64,000 bases of DNA from Diabrotica undecimpunctata (GCF_040954645.1 NC_092811.1:121851411-121915410); one strand, 5' to 3'. Numbered from the stretch's first letter, positions 21,506 to 33,993 are shown. Program-made: numbers and translations. Notes: generated from the letters alone by a model not told the origin.

Positions 21506-23046
21506 TTGTTGAGAAGAAGGTTGAAAACGCCAGCGGAACTGTTAGAAGAATTGGAGGGAATTACTGATGAGCAAGCCGAGAACTCCGATGTTAATGGAGA
21601 TTCCGATGCTGATGATGATTTAGACGAAGTATCTGATACAACTAATAATAGATCATCTTTATGTACACCTACATCCTCGGGTACTTCTACACCACAGCTA
21701 CCTCGAAAACGAAAGATTAACTTGAATTTATCAGAGGATAATATAGAAGGTGACATGGATTCAGATGATTCAGTGGACAATCCTAATTTCTTGCCTCCTT
21801 CACAGCTTCCACTAGTTTCCCATGAAAGTGAAGAAGAGGATGAGAGGTAGAAAATACTACTGAACTATTTTCTTCTTGGACTAAGACTGCCGTCCCCCTT
21901 AAGAGGTTCAATGAATTTAATTTTACTGCCGATGTGGATCCACAGCTTATGATATACTGTACAAAGTGCGTCCACTCACTGAACACTGCTCTTGTACATT
22001 TTGCCGATCTTTTAAACCAAACCGAAATGTTGCAGTAGACGAAAGCATGGTTGCTTTTAAAGGGCGTACCAGTCTAAAACAATATATGCCCATGAAACCA
22101 ACAAAGAGAGGAATAAAGATTTGGGCTTTGGCTTGTTCAGAAACTGGATATTTATTTGCATTTATAATAATTCAAAGTAAATAAAAAACGACGACAATTG
22201 ATACTTTAGGAGAACATGTTGTTATAAATTTAGTTAAAGATTTCTTTGGTCAGGCATATTGTATTTATTTCGACAATTTCTATACCACTATACCCCTTAG
22301 GGAAAAATTAAAAGAGAGATCTCTTTTTGGTTGTGGAACAATCAGACAATCTAGAAAATATGTACCAGAAGAGAAATTGAACAAAGACAAAAAGCTAGCG
22401 ATGGGGCAAATAGACTTTGCAGTGTCTGATGAGATATCTATCACCAAATGGAAAGATATAAGGGTAAAAGCAGTTACTGTGTGTAGTAATATGCACAATG
22501 CTGCTAAAACTGGCTACGTTCTTCGCACGAATAAAAAAGGAGAGAGAGAAGTTGTTGAGTGTCCATCTTATATAGTTGATTACAACAAATATATGGGCGC
22601 TGTTGACCGCTTTGCTCAAAGAATGGCAGCATATTCCATTTGTTGGAAAAGTCGAAGACGGTGGGTGAAGCTTCTATATTACTTTATAGATGCATGTATT
22701 GTGAATGCTTATATACTTTATAGAGAGGATCGAAAAAAAAACGAATCCACGAAAAAAGCCTTGTAGCCACCTGGATTTTAGGAGCAAATTAACGGATCTG
22801 CTCACAGGAAATTATAAGGCAAGAAAACGGCCAGGACCTACAACTATAAACAGAAATGATTGTGGGAACATTACGCACGTTCCAGTTCAAACAACCAAAA
22901 GGAGGTGTCAAGAATGTTCCAAACGGGAAATCCAGAAGCGTAGTAATTATAAATGCCACATATGTGATGTTGCTTTATGTGTGGAGTGTTTTGGACCGTA
23001 CCATAATTTGGAGAAATTTAAAATATATATTGCTTTATTTAGATAA
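21506..23046 (+). pseudogene. piggyBac-like transposase, broken
   Basis: The acidic N-terminal region is at 21506-21850. AVPLKRFNEFNFTADVDPQ follows, then a large deletion after MIYC (about 21960). The catalytic core runs in one frame from 21966: D1 in VAVDESMVAFKGR, a single in-frame TAA at 22182-22184, D2 in YFDNFYTTIPL, D3 in YMGAVDRFAQRM. After a frameshift in an A-run (about 22735) the frame 22705-23046 carries the C-terminal cysteine-rich domain CQECSKREIQKRSNYKCHIC then CVECFGPYH, the region that binds transposon ends in the family. All three aspartates survive, but the deletion, the stop and the shift rule out function. Confidence 0.88.
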
Positions 23047-23310
23047 TGTTTTGATTTGATACTGTTTGTATTTTTATAATAAATAATATTGAATGGTTTC
23101 GGTATACCATGTATACCAGAGAACTTTCATGATTTTTTTTTCTTTAATGCTCCCTGGTACAATGGTTTACCACATTTTTACAGAAAAATCAACCATCTAA
23201 AAAATACAAAAAAATTTTTTTACCACTTAGTGTACTTACATATTTTTGTGTAAAAATGCACTTTTCAACTAAGTTTAGCAAAAAAATAATTTTGCGCCTT
23301 AAAGGGTTAA
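21506..23310 (+). mobile_element. piggyBac-family transposon remnant with right terminal repeat
   Basis: The right end reads CGCCTTAAAGGGTTAA at 23295-23310, which in reverse is TTAACCCT, the usual piggyBac end with its TTAA target site (23307-23310). I found no matching left end upstream of 21506, so the left part is lost or diverged. Inside is the broken transposase described separately. 23047-23290 is AT-rich 3' untranslated sequence of the element. Confidence 0.75.
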
Positions 23311-23959
23311 ACAAACTTAATTAATTACAAAATTTAAAAGAAAATGGACTACACCTCCTAAAAACATATTGCTCCCCTGAGTTTGTATCCTAATATATCA
23401 CAAAATTCAATTATTAAGGTCCAAATAAAGGCCTCTGTCCCCTACTGCCATTAAAATCATACAAAAACCGGAAGCGTTAAGTACACACAAACCCTTCACC
23501 CTTTCGTACTTACCACTAAAACTAAAGGGATTGCATAAAGGGGTTCGGACACCAAAGAAACGTAAATACAAACAATACTAAACGAAGAAGATAAAAAAAC
23601 AAAAAAGATCAAAGTGCAGTGTATATACATTTATACATCATCGTGTTCTTGCGGCGACCATCCAATAAGAGCGCATTTTTACGTTCAGCCGACTCAACGG
23701 GTTTCCACTGTTGTTGGAGGCAAAGGAGTAGGAGAAGGTTAGGAAAGGGGCTCATATTATAGAATTTTTACAATAAATTAGAAAAACATAAATAACAAAT
23801 TTATATGTATCGATGATAAAAACTAATTAAATGATTATAAAATAGAAATGATGGGAAATTCTCAAATAACATTAATAATCATATCATTATTTTTATTTTT
23901 CTGCTATTCTGTTTAAACTTTTTAGATAAAAGATTTATAGATTTCGACATTAATTACAG
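23311..23959. other. No recognised gene
   Basis: AT-rich sequence with a less AT-rich island at about 23640-23750 (GGCGGCGACC-like, ending GGAGAAGG). I find no open frame, tRNA-like fold or element end. Confidence 0.5.
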
Positions 23960-25112
23960 ACTGATTCTTCTTCTTCTTCAAGTGCCATCTCCGCGGCGGA
24001 GGTCGACAATCATCATAGCTATTCAGACTTTTGAGATGGCTGCTCTGAAAAGTTCATTTGATGTACATCCATACCACTCTCTCATGTTGCGCAGCCATGA
24101 CATTCTACGCCTCCCTATGCTTCTCTTTCCTTGAATCTTTCCCTGCATAATCAGTTGAAGCAAGGTGTATTTTTCTCTACTTGTAATATGTCCGAGATAT
24201 TCCAATTTTCTTGTTTTAATTATCGAAACAACGTAGCACCTCGCCAACCTAACTCTTAGTTCCAATTTTAAATCCCTTGTACATAGCACTCTTCTCATTT
24301 TGTTGAAATTTGCTCTAGCCTTTTCTATTCTGATTTTGATCTCCTGAATGTAATAATTTGTGGAGTTAATCATTGTTCCCAGATATACATATTTGTCCAC
24401 TTGCTCGACGTTGAGAAGATTCTCGTTATTTCTTTGAGTTTTCGATATTCTCATAAATTTCGTCTTCTTGACGTTCATCGTTAGACCGTACTCTTTCCCA
24501 TACTTTTTAATATTTTCGGCTAAGATCACAGTGTCGTCCGCATATCTAATGTTGTTAATGGGAACTCCATTTACCTTTATTCCAGCTGTTTCACAGCTGA
24601 AAACTATAAAACACTACGCATCCTTGTCTCACTCCACGTCTAATTTCAATTTCTTCTGACATCTGTTCGTTAACACGTACTTTAGCTCAATGTTTATAGT
24701 ATAAATTTGATATGATCCTGAGGTCATTGTAGTCAATCTTCTTTGATTTCAGGACATTAATTAATTGTTTATGTCGTACTTTATCTAATGCTTTATTATG
24801 GTCAATAAACCATGCGTATATATCTAGATTGACGTCCAGGCATCTTTATATCAGTATATTAAGTTAAAAAAGAGCCTCACCTTTCCTAGGCTTTTTCGAA
24901 AACCAAATTGTGTATCATTAACATCTATGTCCAGTTTGTGATATATTCGGTTATGGATGACTTTTAGTAGTAACTTTAGTTACTACTAAAAGTAGTTTGA
25001 ATGGTGCGGTAATCGCTGTATTCGCTTGCGTTTTTCTTTATATGGAGACAAATAAAAATCGACGTTAACCACTCCTTGGGTAATACGCCTGAACTATAAA
25101 TTTGGTTCAAGA
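23960..25112 (-). pseudogene. LINE family A reverse transcriptase, interrupted by Gypsy-1
   Basis: The minus strand carries GVRQGCV at about 24630, a small deletion, then NNIRYADDTVILAENI (about 24560-24500) and frame 24529-24023: YGLTMNVKKTKFMRISK, KYVYLGTMIN, KLEYLGHITSREKY, LIMQGKIQGKRS, MSWLRNMREWYG. About 80 residues between RLARCYV and KTRKLEYLGH are deleted. The 3' end at 23960-23975 is a TTCTTCTTCTTC run, i.e. a (GAA)n tail. The upstream part continues at 35794-35890 (KSGKSPGPDILPIEILKI), beyond the inserted Gypsy-1. Confidence 0.82.
24961..24992. repeat. Near-perfect 32-bp inverted repeat
   Basis: CTTTTAGTAGTAACT is followed by TT and then its exact reverse complement AGTTACTACTAAAAG, giving a 15-bp stem and 2-bp loop. 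It interrupts LINE coding sequence that is otherwise readable on either side, so it looks like a local snap-back duplication. Confidence 0.9.
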
Positions 25113-25116
25113 GTGT

Positions 25117-26912
25117 TGAAGCATGTTCATAATTTCTTTAAATTATTCCCTTTAATAAATTATTTTCACGCCGCCCATGCCTGCATACCTTCGTTTTGTT
25201 ACGCCTTTTTTTAACAAAGAAATAACTTCGCCAAAGGTTTCTTCTTCTTTTTATCTTGTTTTGCTACATAAAAATCTTTCCTAATAACAAAGGAAAAAGG
25301 ACCTATTGTGAAATCTCCGAGCTACCTTCTCAGAAAATCAGAAGAGTTGTTTTTCGTAGAAACTTTACTTTCTATTGGTAAACGCTACGAAAATGAACCC
25401 CAATATCCCGGTTATTTAATGTCAATTTCGCGTGGCATCCTTCAGCCAATATCCCTTCCCTATTTTCAACCTTCGCTTGTCTAAGCCCTTCAAAATTCAC
25501 AATCCGATATTCATTTCCAAGTTGGTTCCTGTGGCAAGCGGTCTTATCTTCGACAATCGGCGGTAAGTGGATTTTCAATTCACCCTTATTTATCTTTACA
25601 CAGTGAGTCCTATATTAAATATTTTCTCTTTTGTCCAACAGACGTGTTCCACTTCGAAGGAACGAGGTCACTTCTGTTTGCCGATTAACCATTAGCCATT
25701 AACGATTAGCCATTAGCCATTAGCCATTATTTAATATTCACTATTCATTGTGCATTATTCATCATTCATCTCTACTACCGATTATTACCTGTGCTATTCC
25801 TGTTTGGCTGTTTATCTTCTCGTCTGCCGAAATCAACCCGAGACGGATTGAAAACCGTAATTCGTTGCTGTAGCTACCTGTTGCCGAGGACCAAGTGTCA
25901 AGTGACTTTATTGAAGGCCTAACGCCACTATCTGTATCCACCTGTGGCATATTAATTGTGAGTAGTAAATTTTATTGACTAAAGCTCAACTTTGATACCT
26001 AAACCGTAAGAATTTGATTTATAACGTTTAGTTTAGTGACCTTGCTGTTTATGGTTAAACGGAACGAACTATTATGAGTTTGAACCTACGATACAATATA
26101 TGTATAAATTACGGACCATTTCTTTTATATTAATGTAGGGTATATTTATGTTAAATTTCATATATAGATTTGAGGTGATCACATTCAATAAAAAAATTTT
26201 TGGTAAACGTTTAAGTGTTCTCAAGGCATAATAATAATTTGTTTGACGAATATTGACTATTATAATGTCCCTTGCTTTCTTCTATCCTTGAGAATACTAC
26301 GTTATGCAGAATTATTTTCCCAAAAAAAATATTTTTTGTTTTTATTCGATTATAAATTAATCAATCACTTATCTCGAGTCATCTAACTGTGCCGTAAAGA
26401 TTGTTATAGTGTATTTTTTTATATACCTCAATATAATTTTGTTGACGAACCTTTTGCTTTTTATTTTTATTGTTATGATATGAATATATATTATTGTGCA
26501 TGGTGTATCTCTTTCAGGCATTTTTACTGATTTATGTTATTTGTTTTATCGTATAATTAGTGTATCTGTGTCGAAATATTGAGTGTGTACCGCACGATCA
26601 AGATACCTTTTCTCTCACGGTTTATTTTATTCTCGCGTATCTTAACTGTATCTTATCTTTCTCATTATCGTATTCTCTATGCCTTAAGGTTTCCCTGTTC
26701 CTCTAAAAATAGGGTGGTGCCCAAATAACTTTTCTTCTCTTATCTCTTATCTTCTCTTCTAACTTCTTGTCTTTGTGTCGTAAGTACTTCCTTAATTGAT
26801 CCGTGATATTTGAGCTGTAACAAGAACCCCGACCAAGATACCTCTACCAGACTGAAGCCCGAGCCTAGTACCGTTCTTTGTGTAACCTTCAATCGATCAT
26901 CCAGAGGGTACA
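25117..26912 (+). repeat. Gypsy-1 5' LTR (1796 bp)
   Basis: Unusually long for Ty3/Gypsy. Comparing it by eye with the 3' LTR I found one substitution (T25622 against C34499) and no length difference. It contains a short ATTAGCC minisatellite at about 25690-25730. Transcription should start here and polyadenylation should occur in the second copy; I did not identify a convincing TATA box. Confidence 0.95.
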
Positions 26913-27063
26913 CAGAAAAGAATGGCGCCCAATGTGGTAGCTAACAGCAAGAAAATATCGTCCAATGTGGTAGCTAAATGGTAAAAAATAGCACCGCAAC
27001 GCAGTCTTCAAATATAAGTATCTTCTCTTCTCTCGACTATTTTTTATCTAAACGAGTTTAAAA

Positions 27064-28353
27064 ATGGATTCTTCTGTTATCTCTTATCTAAAGGTAAATC
27101 AGATCGATTACGAACTGAAAATCAGAGGTATTAAGTCAAATAGAACTCTTTCCGAAAAAAAATCTATCCTTAAGAAAGCCCTTCAGAAAGCCACTCCGAT
27201 TATCGATCTAACGGAAAATCCCCTTATCTTTGAAGATGAATCAAGCCAGATCGAAACTATCTTTTCCGAAGTCGAAAATCTTATTTCTGAATTTGAAGGA
27301 AACCCTAGTGATTCTGTCTACAAAAGAACAAAGGCCCATTTATTGCATCTTTCCCTAAGACTACAACGTCTAACCCCAGATCCACAGAAACCTGTGGAAT
27401 CGAATTTTAAAGACGAAGCTATCTCTACCTGCCTTCTGTTAGAAGCAAACCTAGATGATAAAATAATCACTACCGACTCGAATCTTGCATATATACCTTT
27501 AACTTCACAAGCTCCTATGCCAGCCATTAACCCTATCGTCCATGTTAATACTCCTGTCAATGTAGGTGATTGGAATATTAAATTTTCCGGTGATCCTAAG
27601 CATCTATTTAGTGTCTTGGAAAAAATTCAAAATCTTGCTGAATCGCGTGATATTCCCGATGCGATACTTTTCCGATCTGCCGTGGAATTTTTTTCAGGTA
27701 ACGCAGCTAAATGGTTTAGCAGCGTTAAATCTAAACTTACCTCTTGGCCACAACTGGTCGAATTACTTAAATTCACATTCCTTCCGCATGGCTATGAAGA
27801 CGAACTGTGGGATCAGATCAAAAGCCGTAAGCAAAGAAAAAATGAACCTTTCGTTCTGTATCAAGCAGACATACTTAATTTAATAAAGAGATTACCGAGA
27901 CAGCCCTCCGAAAAAACCATAATCTCTTATATTCGTTCAAATCTCCTACCGGAATATTCTACTATGATAGCCACTAGTACGGTGGATACCGTAGACCAAT
28001 TATCTTCTCTCATTAATACCGTCGAAATAAATGCTGCCTCAGTTTTCAAACGTGACTCTCTTTCTATTTCTAGCGTAGAAAACCAAAGGGATGCCCAGAG
28101 AAACCCTCCGAGACATTTTCAGTCTAGAAATAATTTTTCTAGTAATACCTTTCCCACGAACCGTTCTCTAGGCAAGAATTACGTACCTCCCTTAACTTCT
28201 AAGCCAAACTCTTCCACTGCGTGTTGGAATTGCCAAGGCAAAGGACACAGTCACCGTGAATGTCGTCGTCCGAGGAAAATATTTTGTTATCGATGTGGAA
28301 AATCTCAAGTTACCTTCCCACAATGTACAAATTGTAATCCTCCAAAAAACTAA
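27064..28353 (+). CDS. gag: Gypsy-1 Gag polyprotein
   Basis: The ATG at 27064 opens a 429-codon frame ending at TAA 28351-28353. Gag forms the particle that packages element RNA. The middle part has the capsid-like segment of gypsy elements (WNIKFSGDPKHLFSVLEKI, FFSGNAAKWFSSVKSKL). The C-terminus is basic with one perfect zinc knuckle CWNCQGKGHSHREC (C-x2-C-x4-H-x4-C, residues 387-400) and a second, degenerate one (CYRCGKSQVTFPQC) without its histidine. The last sense codons are CCA AAA AAC, a slippery site that leads into pol. Confidence 0.92.
   Translation: MDSSVISYLKVNQIDYELKIRGIKSNRTLSEKKSILKKALQKATPIIDLTENPLIFEDESSQIETIFSEVENLISEFEGNPSDSVYKRTKAHLLHLSLRLQRLTPDPQKPVESNFKDEAISTCLLLEANLDDKIITTDSNLAYIPLTSQAPMPAINPIVHVNTPVNVGDWNIKFSGDPKHLFSVLEKIQNLAESRDIPDAILFRSAVEFFSGNAAKWFSSVKSKLTSWPQLVELLKFTFLPHGYEDELWDQIKSRKQRKNEPFVLYQADILNLIKRLPRQPSEKTIISYIRSNLLPEYSTMIATSTVDTVDQLSSLINTVEINAASVFKRDSLSISSVENQRDAQRNPPRHFQSRNNFSSNTFPTNRSLGKNYVPPLTSKPNSSTACWNCQGKGHSHRECRRPRKIFCYRCGKSQVTFPQCTNCNPPKN
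28344..28350 (+). promoter_or_regulatory. Gypsy-1 programmed -1 frameshift site A AAA AAC
   Basis: The heptamer A AAA AAC lies in the gag frame immediately before the gag stop TAA. Shifting back one base gives AAA AAA CTA ACG, and that frame has no stop from here to the end of pol at 31817. A AAA AAC is one of the classic retroviral slippery heptamers. I did not identify a downstream pseudoknot. Confidence 0.85.
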
Positions 28354-31300
28354 CGTACGGAATAAATACTATCGGCTATTCTATTCCCAGACATCCCAAA
28401 AAGTCCGATATCTCCCGATCCTCCAGTTATTCTTCAAATAGAATTCAGAATAATTTACCTCGAGATTACCGTTCTCCTACATCTCACCGAAGTACCTTTA
28501 ACTCCCGTCAGCGAAAACAATGGAATAATAACCGAGACTTTTCGTATAGAAACTCCTACCGCTTGACCGAAAATGAGTGGAAAAATTACCTTACGGAAGT
28601 TAGAAACTTCTATCGTCTTCCTTCTCATAATAAAGTCTGTCCCCTTGTGATCTCTAAAAAGACTGATAAAAGACCCTACATATCTGTAAATATCTACAAT
28701 CAAGATTTTACTGTACTATTGGATACCGGTTGTTCCATTACGTGTGCCGGACAACAAGGTCTCGCTTTTCTTAATCAAAATAAAATTCCAATAAATATAT
28801 CCGTTAACTCGACAGTTTCTCTAGCAGACGGTTCCAATAAAAAAGTAACTGGTCTCATAGATTTACCTATTCTTGCCGATAATGTCTTTAGAGTAATTCA
28901 ATGCCTTGTAGTGCCTTCTTTACCGTGTTCTTTTATCCTTGGAAGTAATTTTGCTGAACAATTTTGTCTCTCAATTGATTTTAATACCAACCAATGGAAT
29001 ACTAAGTCCGACAAACCAAATCATTCTTTTTCTATGGCCAATCCAGAAGCTATCTTCCCGCATCTTTGTTCGTTAGAATCTCTTAGTCCAGCCGACCGTA
29101 CCTTAGCGAACAAAATTATTAATAACTTTAACGAAGTTAGTAGCGCTGAAGGTATAGGCCGCACAAATAAAATTCAAATGACAATAGATACAGGCGACTC
29201 AAAACCATTCAAGCGACGTCCTTTCCCTATGTCTCCATATATGTCGAATATCTTAAATAAGGAACTAGATTCAATGCTCCAGCTAGGTGTGATAGAACCC
29301 AGTTGTAGTTCTTGGTGTTCACCCGTTTTGTTGGTTAGGAAGAAAAATGACGAATTTCGTTTTTGTTTTGATGGTCGTACTTTAAACGATGTCACTAAAC
29401 ATGACACCTACCCGCTTCCAAATATCGATAGGATCCTCTCTCTTTTACGAGGTGCAAAATTTATCTCGTCTATTGATCTTAAGAAAGCTTTCTGGCAAAT
29501 CCCCTTGGAAAAATCATCTCGTGAAAAAACTGCTTTCGCCGTAGTAGGTCGAGGGTTATTCCAATTTACCGTTATGCCTTTCGGTTTGTGTAATTCAGCA
29601 CAAACACAACAACGTCTAGTAGATGCAATTTTCGGACCTGAATTCGAACCCTTTATTTTTTGTTATCTTGACGATATAATAGTATGTTCCCCTACCTTTG
29701 AAGAACATATCTCTCTTCTTTCTAAAGTTAAAGAAAAGCTAAAGGACGCAAATCTTACCATTAACGTAGATAAATGCGAGTTCTTCAAAACTTCCCTTAA
29801 GTTTCTCGGTTATATCGTTGGTGATAATTCTCTTCGGTCGGACCCCGAAAAAATATCTGCTATGATAACCTATCCCAGACCTACAAACACTACCGAAATT
29901 AAACGCTTCATTGGACTTTGCTCTTGGTACCGCCGTTTTATTAAAAATTTCTCTACCCTTGTCTCTCCAATAAACGATCTCCTAAAGGGTAAAGGAAAAG
30001 AAAAGAAACAAACCATTACTTGGAATCCTGAAGCTGAAAAGTCTTTTATCTTAATCAAGCAAGCCTTAGTATCTGCCCCCGTACTGGTTCAACCAGATTT
30101 TTCGAAACCCTTCGTCGTTCAAGCCGACGCCAGTGATACTGGAGTTGGAGCTGTTTTGACGCAAAAATTAGATGATAGCGAACAAGTTATATGTTACGCT
30201 AGTCGATCTCTGACTAAAGCCGAGCGAAATTTCTCTGTCACAGAACGTGAGTGCCTTGCCGTCCTTTTCGCCATTGAAAAATTTCGTCCGTACGTTGAAG
30301 GAACCAAGTTCACCGTCATCACTGACCACTATTCCCTTCTCTGGTTGACTACCCTCAAAAATCCCTCTGGTCGTCTTTGTCGTTGGGCCATGCGCCTCAA
30401 ACAACATAACTTTACTCTTGTTCACCGAAAGGGATCCTGCCATAAAGTACCGGATGCACTCAGTAGAATGCACGAACAAGTCCCTCTGGACGAAACTCCT
30501 GTAAGTCCCGAATTAGCTTCTCTCGATGTCGATCTAAATAGAATCGAGCCCTGGTACGATAACTTACGGTCAAAAATTATCGCTAATCCAGATAACTTCC
30601 CCCAATGGAAAGTAGAAAATGAATATGTTTATAAGTATGTACCTACCTGTCTACCTTTTAAATCTAACGAAATAGAATGGAAAATTTTAGTACCTTCTCC
30701 CCAGAAACACGACGTTCTCAAATCCTGTCATGAACCTCCTACTTGTAGCCATTTAGGCTATTTTAAAACTTTATCCCGGGTCAAAGAGAGATTTTACTGG
30801 CCGAAGATGAGGAGAGACGTCCTCAAATACGTTCGTTCTTGCCAAGTCTGTGGAGCACAGAAAGCTCCAAATGTTCCTCAAATGGGTTTAATGGGAAATC
30901 AGAAGAAAGCCGAGTTCCCGTGGCAAATAATTGCTATTGATTTTATCGGTCCCCTCACGCGCAGTAAAAAAGGTTTCTCTTGGTTACTCGTCGTGACTGA
31001 CTGGTTCTCTAAATATACGTTAATACAACCCCTACGCAAAGCTACCGCTCAGAATGTCGCTAACTTCCTAGAAAATAATGTTTTCTTAACTTTCGGTGTT
31101 CCCCAACACATCATATGCGACAATGCCTCTAATTTTAATAGCAAAATTCTTAAGAATCTTTGTCATGAATACAGAGTTCAAAAAATCTGGTTCACTGCCG
31201 TTTATTCCCCCCAATGCAACTTCGTAGAAAGAAGTAATCGTACCATTTGTACCGCTATTCGCAGCTATATTACCGAACATTCCGAATGGGATAGAGAAAT

Positions 31301-31817
31301 TTTTAAAATTCAACAAGCTATTAATACCGCCCGCCATGAAGTTACTCAACACTCCCCAGCTTTTCTGAATTTTGCCCGCAACGTTCCCTTATTAGGAGAT
31401 TATTATAATCGTCCCTATGACCAGCTCCAAAATATCGAATTCTCTCCCGGTAACAGAGACGAATATGCCTCTGAAATAACTGGATTGTCAACTGTCTTCA
31501 AGGAAGTCCAAACCCACCTATCTAAAGCCTATGAAAGAAATGCCAAATACTATAATCTCCGCAAACGAGATGTTCAATTTTCTGTTGGTGATACCGTGTG
31601 GCGCAAAAATATTGTTCTTAGTAGTGCTCCAAAACGTTTCATGTCTAAGCTCGCTCCCAAGTATGTCAAGGGTACAATATCTAAAAAATTCTCTCGTCTG
31701 GTGTATCAAATAAAAAACGAAGATGGTACTAATGCTGGACGCTGGCATATAAAAGATTTAAAGCCGTGTTATAGTGACTCTTTTGATTCCGAAGTCTCAG
31801 AAAATGAGCAAGAATAA
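28348..31817 (+). CDS. pol: Gypsy-1 Pol polyprotein (protease, RT, RNase H, integrase)
   Basis: The frame is open from the slippery site. There is no early ATG, so it is expected as a Gag-Pol fusion. Residues are counted from 28563. Aspartic protease LLDTGCS, D54. Reverse transcriptase with YLDD at 368-371. RNase H starts VVQADASDTG, D522. Integrase has an HHCC zinc domain (CHEPPTCSHLG to CQVCG), then D793 (AIDFIGPL), D853 (ICDNASNF) and E889 (FVERSNR), a D-D35-E core. The C-terminus ends shortly after a GPY/F-like segment, with no chromodomain or added domain that I can see. All catalytic residues are present and no stop interrupts the frame. Confidence 0.93.
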
Positions 31818-33993
31818 CTATTTACCATGCTAGAAATATATATATTATACCTTTTGTAACTGTCGTCTAACGCCCACATCTAATTTTATTGACTAGGAAC
31901 TTTTACCTCCCATATCTATATATGTTATAATACGTCTGTAGTAAAAACGGTTATTTTACTATTTCCTACTATTTCTTATCTGACACTCATACATACATTG
32001 TTGTAACAAGATTCGTGAAAACACCTCTCATGTCTTTCTACCGATGTATCTTACCTGTCCATGTAAATTGATGTTTGTTGAGACCCCTATAATTCATGGT
32101 TAGTCTTAATTGCTTTGATTTCTACTTATCTATGTCTTTATTTTTACTTTCGACGTCATGCGATTTACCTTAAATTTTTCGTCCTATCTTATAACACACC
32201 TTACCTCATTGCGTTGATAAAATAATCGTTATATAGGCTGTGCTGTAGTCCTTACAAGCGAAGAAATCTTATCGTGTTACCTTTATTTAAAAATTTTTTA
32301 CCTTATCTTCAAATAAAAATGTAAGGATATCTTACCTGTTGGAAATATACCTTACCTTCCAACGAAAAATTTACCTTACCTTCAAATGAAAATTGAAGGG
32401 TACCTTATCTGTTGAAAATATACCTTATCTTCCAACAAAAATTGGAAAAGATTTACCTTACCTTCAAATGAAAATTGAAGGGTACCTTATCTGTTAGAAA
32501 CACACCTTACCTTCCAAAGAAAATTGGAAACATATCGTATCTTGAATAAAACTACCTTGACTCCAAATGGAATAATTAAGGACTACCTTATTTAAGAAAA
32601 CCTAAGATTTTCTTGCCTTTACCTTCTAAAAAGTACAATTGCCTTATACCTTATCTTTACTGATACAGTGTTTCTAACAAGACTTCCCCTAAATCCCTAA
32701 ACACACTGTCCGGCTGTGACATCTCTGTCGTGTTTAGAATTCCCAAATCGTGTAGTACTCTCTTTCCTACTTGGTTTAACTTTTGATGTGAGACCCAACA
32801 TAGAAATAACATCTTCTCTACCCCTTTTCGTCATAGAGATCAGCATCTGCCAGAGATACTAGGCACTGAGGAAGGCTAGGACTGATGTTAGCGGACGTTC
32901 GCCAGTTGACTCGCCGAAAATAGTATCTGGATCCTAGTTTCTATTGACCATCTGTGGTAAGAATTCAGTCGTTCTTCAACCGGAATGAGGCCAATTAAAT
33001 GACTCTCTTAGTGTTAATTTTGGTGCCTAAGAGGTTAGTCCCATCAATACCAGAATAAATACCCTATGTGCACCTGAAAAATTATGTACCATATGTACCC
33101 CCTGCTCCTAAACCTCGGGTTTTTGCAACCACATTACTGAAATATAATTTTTAACTCTATTAAATCTCAATCTCTTGTTAATACTGCATAGACTTTTGAT
33201 AATCATTAAGAGATACTAAGTACGCAAATCCTCATTACAATTCTCCTTGTTAGTTACAAACTCCCTACCTACCTAACCAAAACTTAACATTAGTCTTATT
33301 ACCTTTATGCCGGGTTACGAAAAACGTTGGCATATTAATCGTCTATTATTACCGCTTATATTTCAATAAGTACCGTTATATGGATTTTTAGCTATCTTCT
33401 TACACCACTGAAACTAGGTTAAGTCTATCTTTCTAGTGATGATATCTAAGCAAAATACTCGGACTATCTATTGATACAGTGTTATTTAAACCAAGGTGCC
33501 TCACGTTAACAATCTCGCGACGAACTCACTCTCTCGCTCATTGTTTAACGATCTCCATATTGCCTTGTTTGCCTTACGTGTCCTATTTTGCTGTAACAAT
33601 ATCGAGCGGATACCCTCTTATACCTTTTGACACATAAGTGTATATATTAACATAGTTGTATAAAAATATTATATAGGTTAAATAAATTCATTAAGCTTGT
33701 ACTTTCATACCTTTTGTAAAAATTATAATTATTAAGCATATACCTTTATAACTTTTGTAAAACTTGTAGAATTACTTTTATGTTTTGTCTATTGTGTTAG
33801 ATAGATACTATTTAGTGTATCGTTTATGTTATGTTATAATGTTACTTGGTCATATTGTACGTATGTGTTATCGTAGTAACGTAAACTTTCCTTGTTTTTC
33901 TCAACTTGTCTTTACGATAGTTCTCCCATGCTTCCTTGTTTCACAGTTCCGATGCAAACTCAGTACACCCAGTTTACATCGTGGAAAGGGCTG
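31818..33993 (+). other. Gypsy-1 2.2-kb non-coding 3' region
   Basis: Between pol and the 3' LTR no frame longer than about 75 codons is present and none resembles an envelope protein. The region is part of the element, since it lies inside the LTRs. It is C-poor to T-rich with many TACCTTATCT-like strings and includes the hairpin array at 32303-32540. It ends in the purine stretch next to the 3' LTR. Its function, if any, is unknown. Confidence 0.7.
32303..32540 (+). repeat. Hairpin-rich tandem array in Gypsy-1
   Basis: About 2.5 to 3 copies of an ~80-85-bp unit alternate two short hairpins. One has stem CTTCAA/TTGAAG around ATGAAAA, the other has stem TTCCAA/TTGGAA around CAAAAA-like loops. 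They are separated by TACCTTATCTGTT-type spacers. Loop sequences vary more than the stems (for example CTTCCAACAAAAATTGGAAA against CTTCCAAAGAAAATTGGAAA). Confidence 0.75.

Noticed and set aside
21190..21506. Left terminal repeat of the piggyBac element
   Set aside because: I looked for TTAACCCT followed by TTAAGGCGC-like sequence and did not find it; AATTAATTAAC at about 21460 is too weak.
25372..25950. Minus-strand ORFs in the Gypsy-1 LTRs (68 and 62 codons, repeated at 34249 and 34639)
   Set aside because: Identical in both LTRs simply because the LTRs are identical; antisense, short, no recognised motif.
32303..32540. CRISPR-like array
   Set aside because: Repeat units contain internal hairpins, spacers are not unique, there are no cas genes, and the setting is a eukaryotic retrotransposon.
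31818..33993. A possible env gene of Gypsy-1
   Set aside because: No frame is longer than about 75 codons, and no signal peptide, cleavage site or membrane segment is seen.
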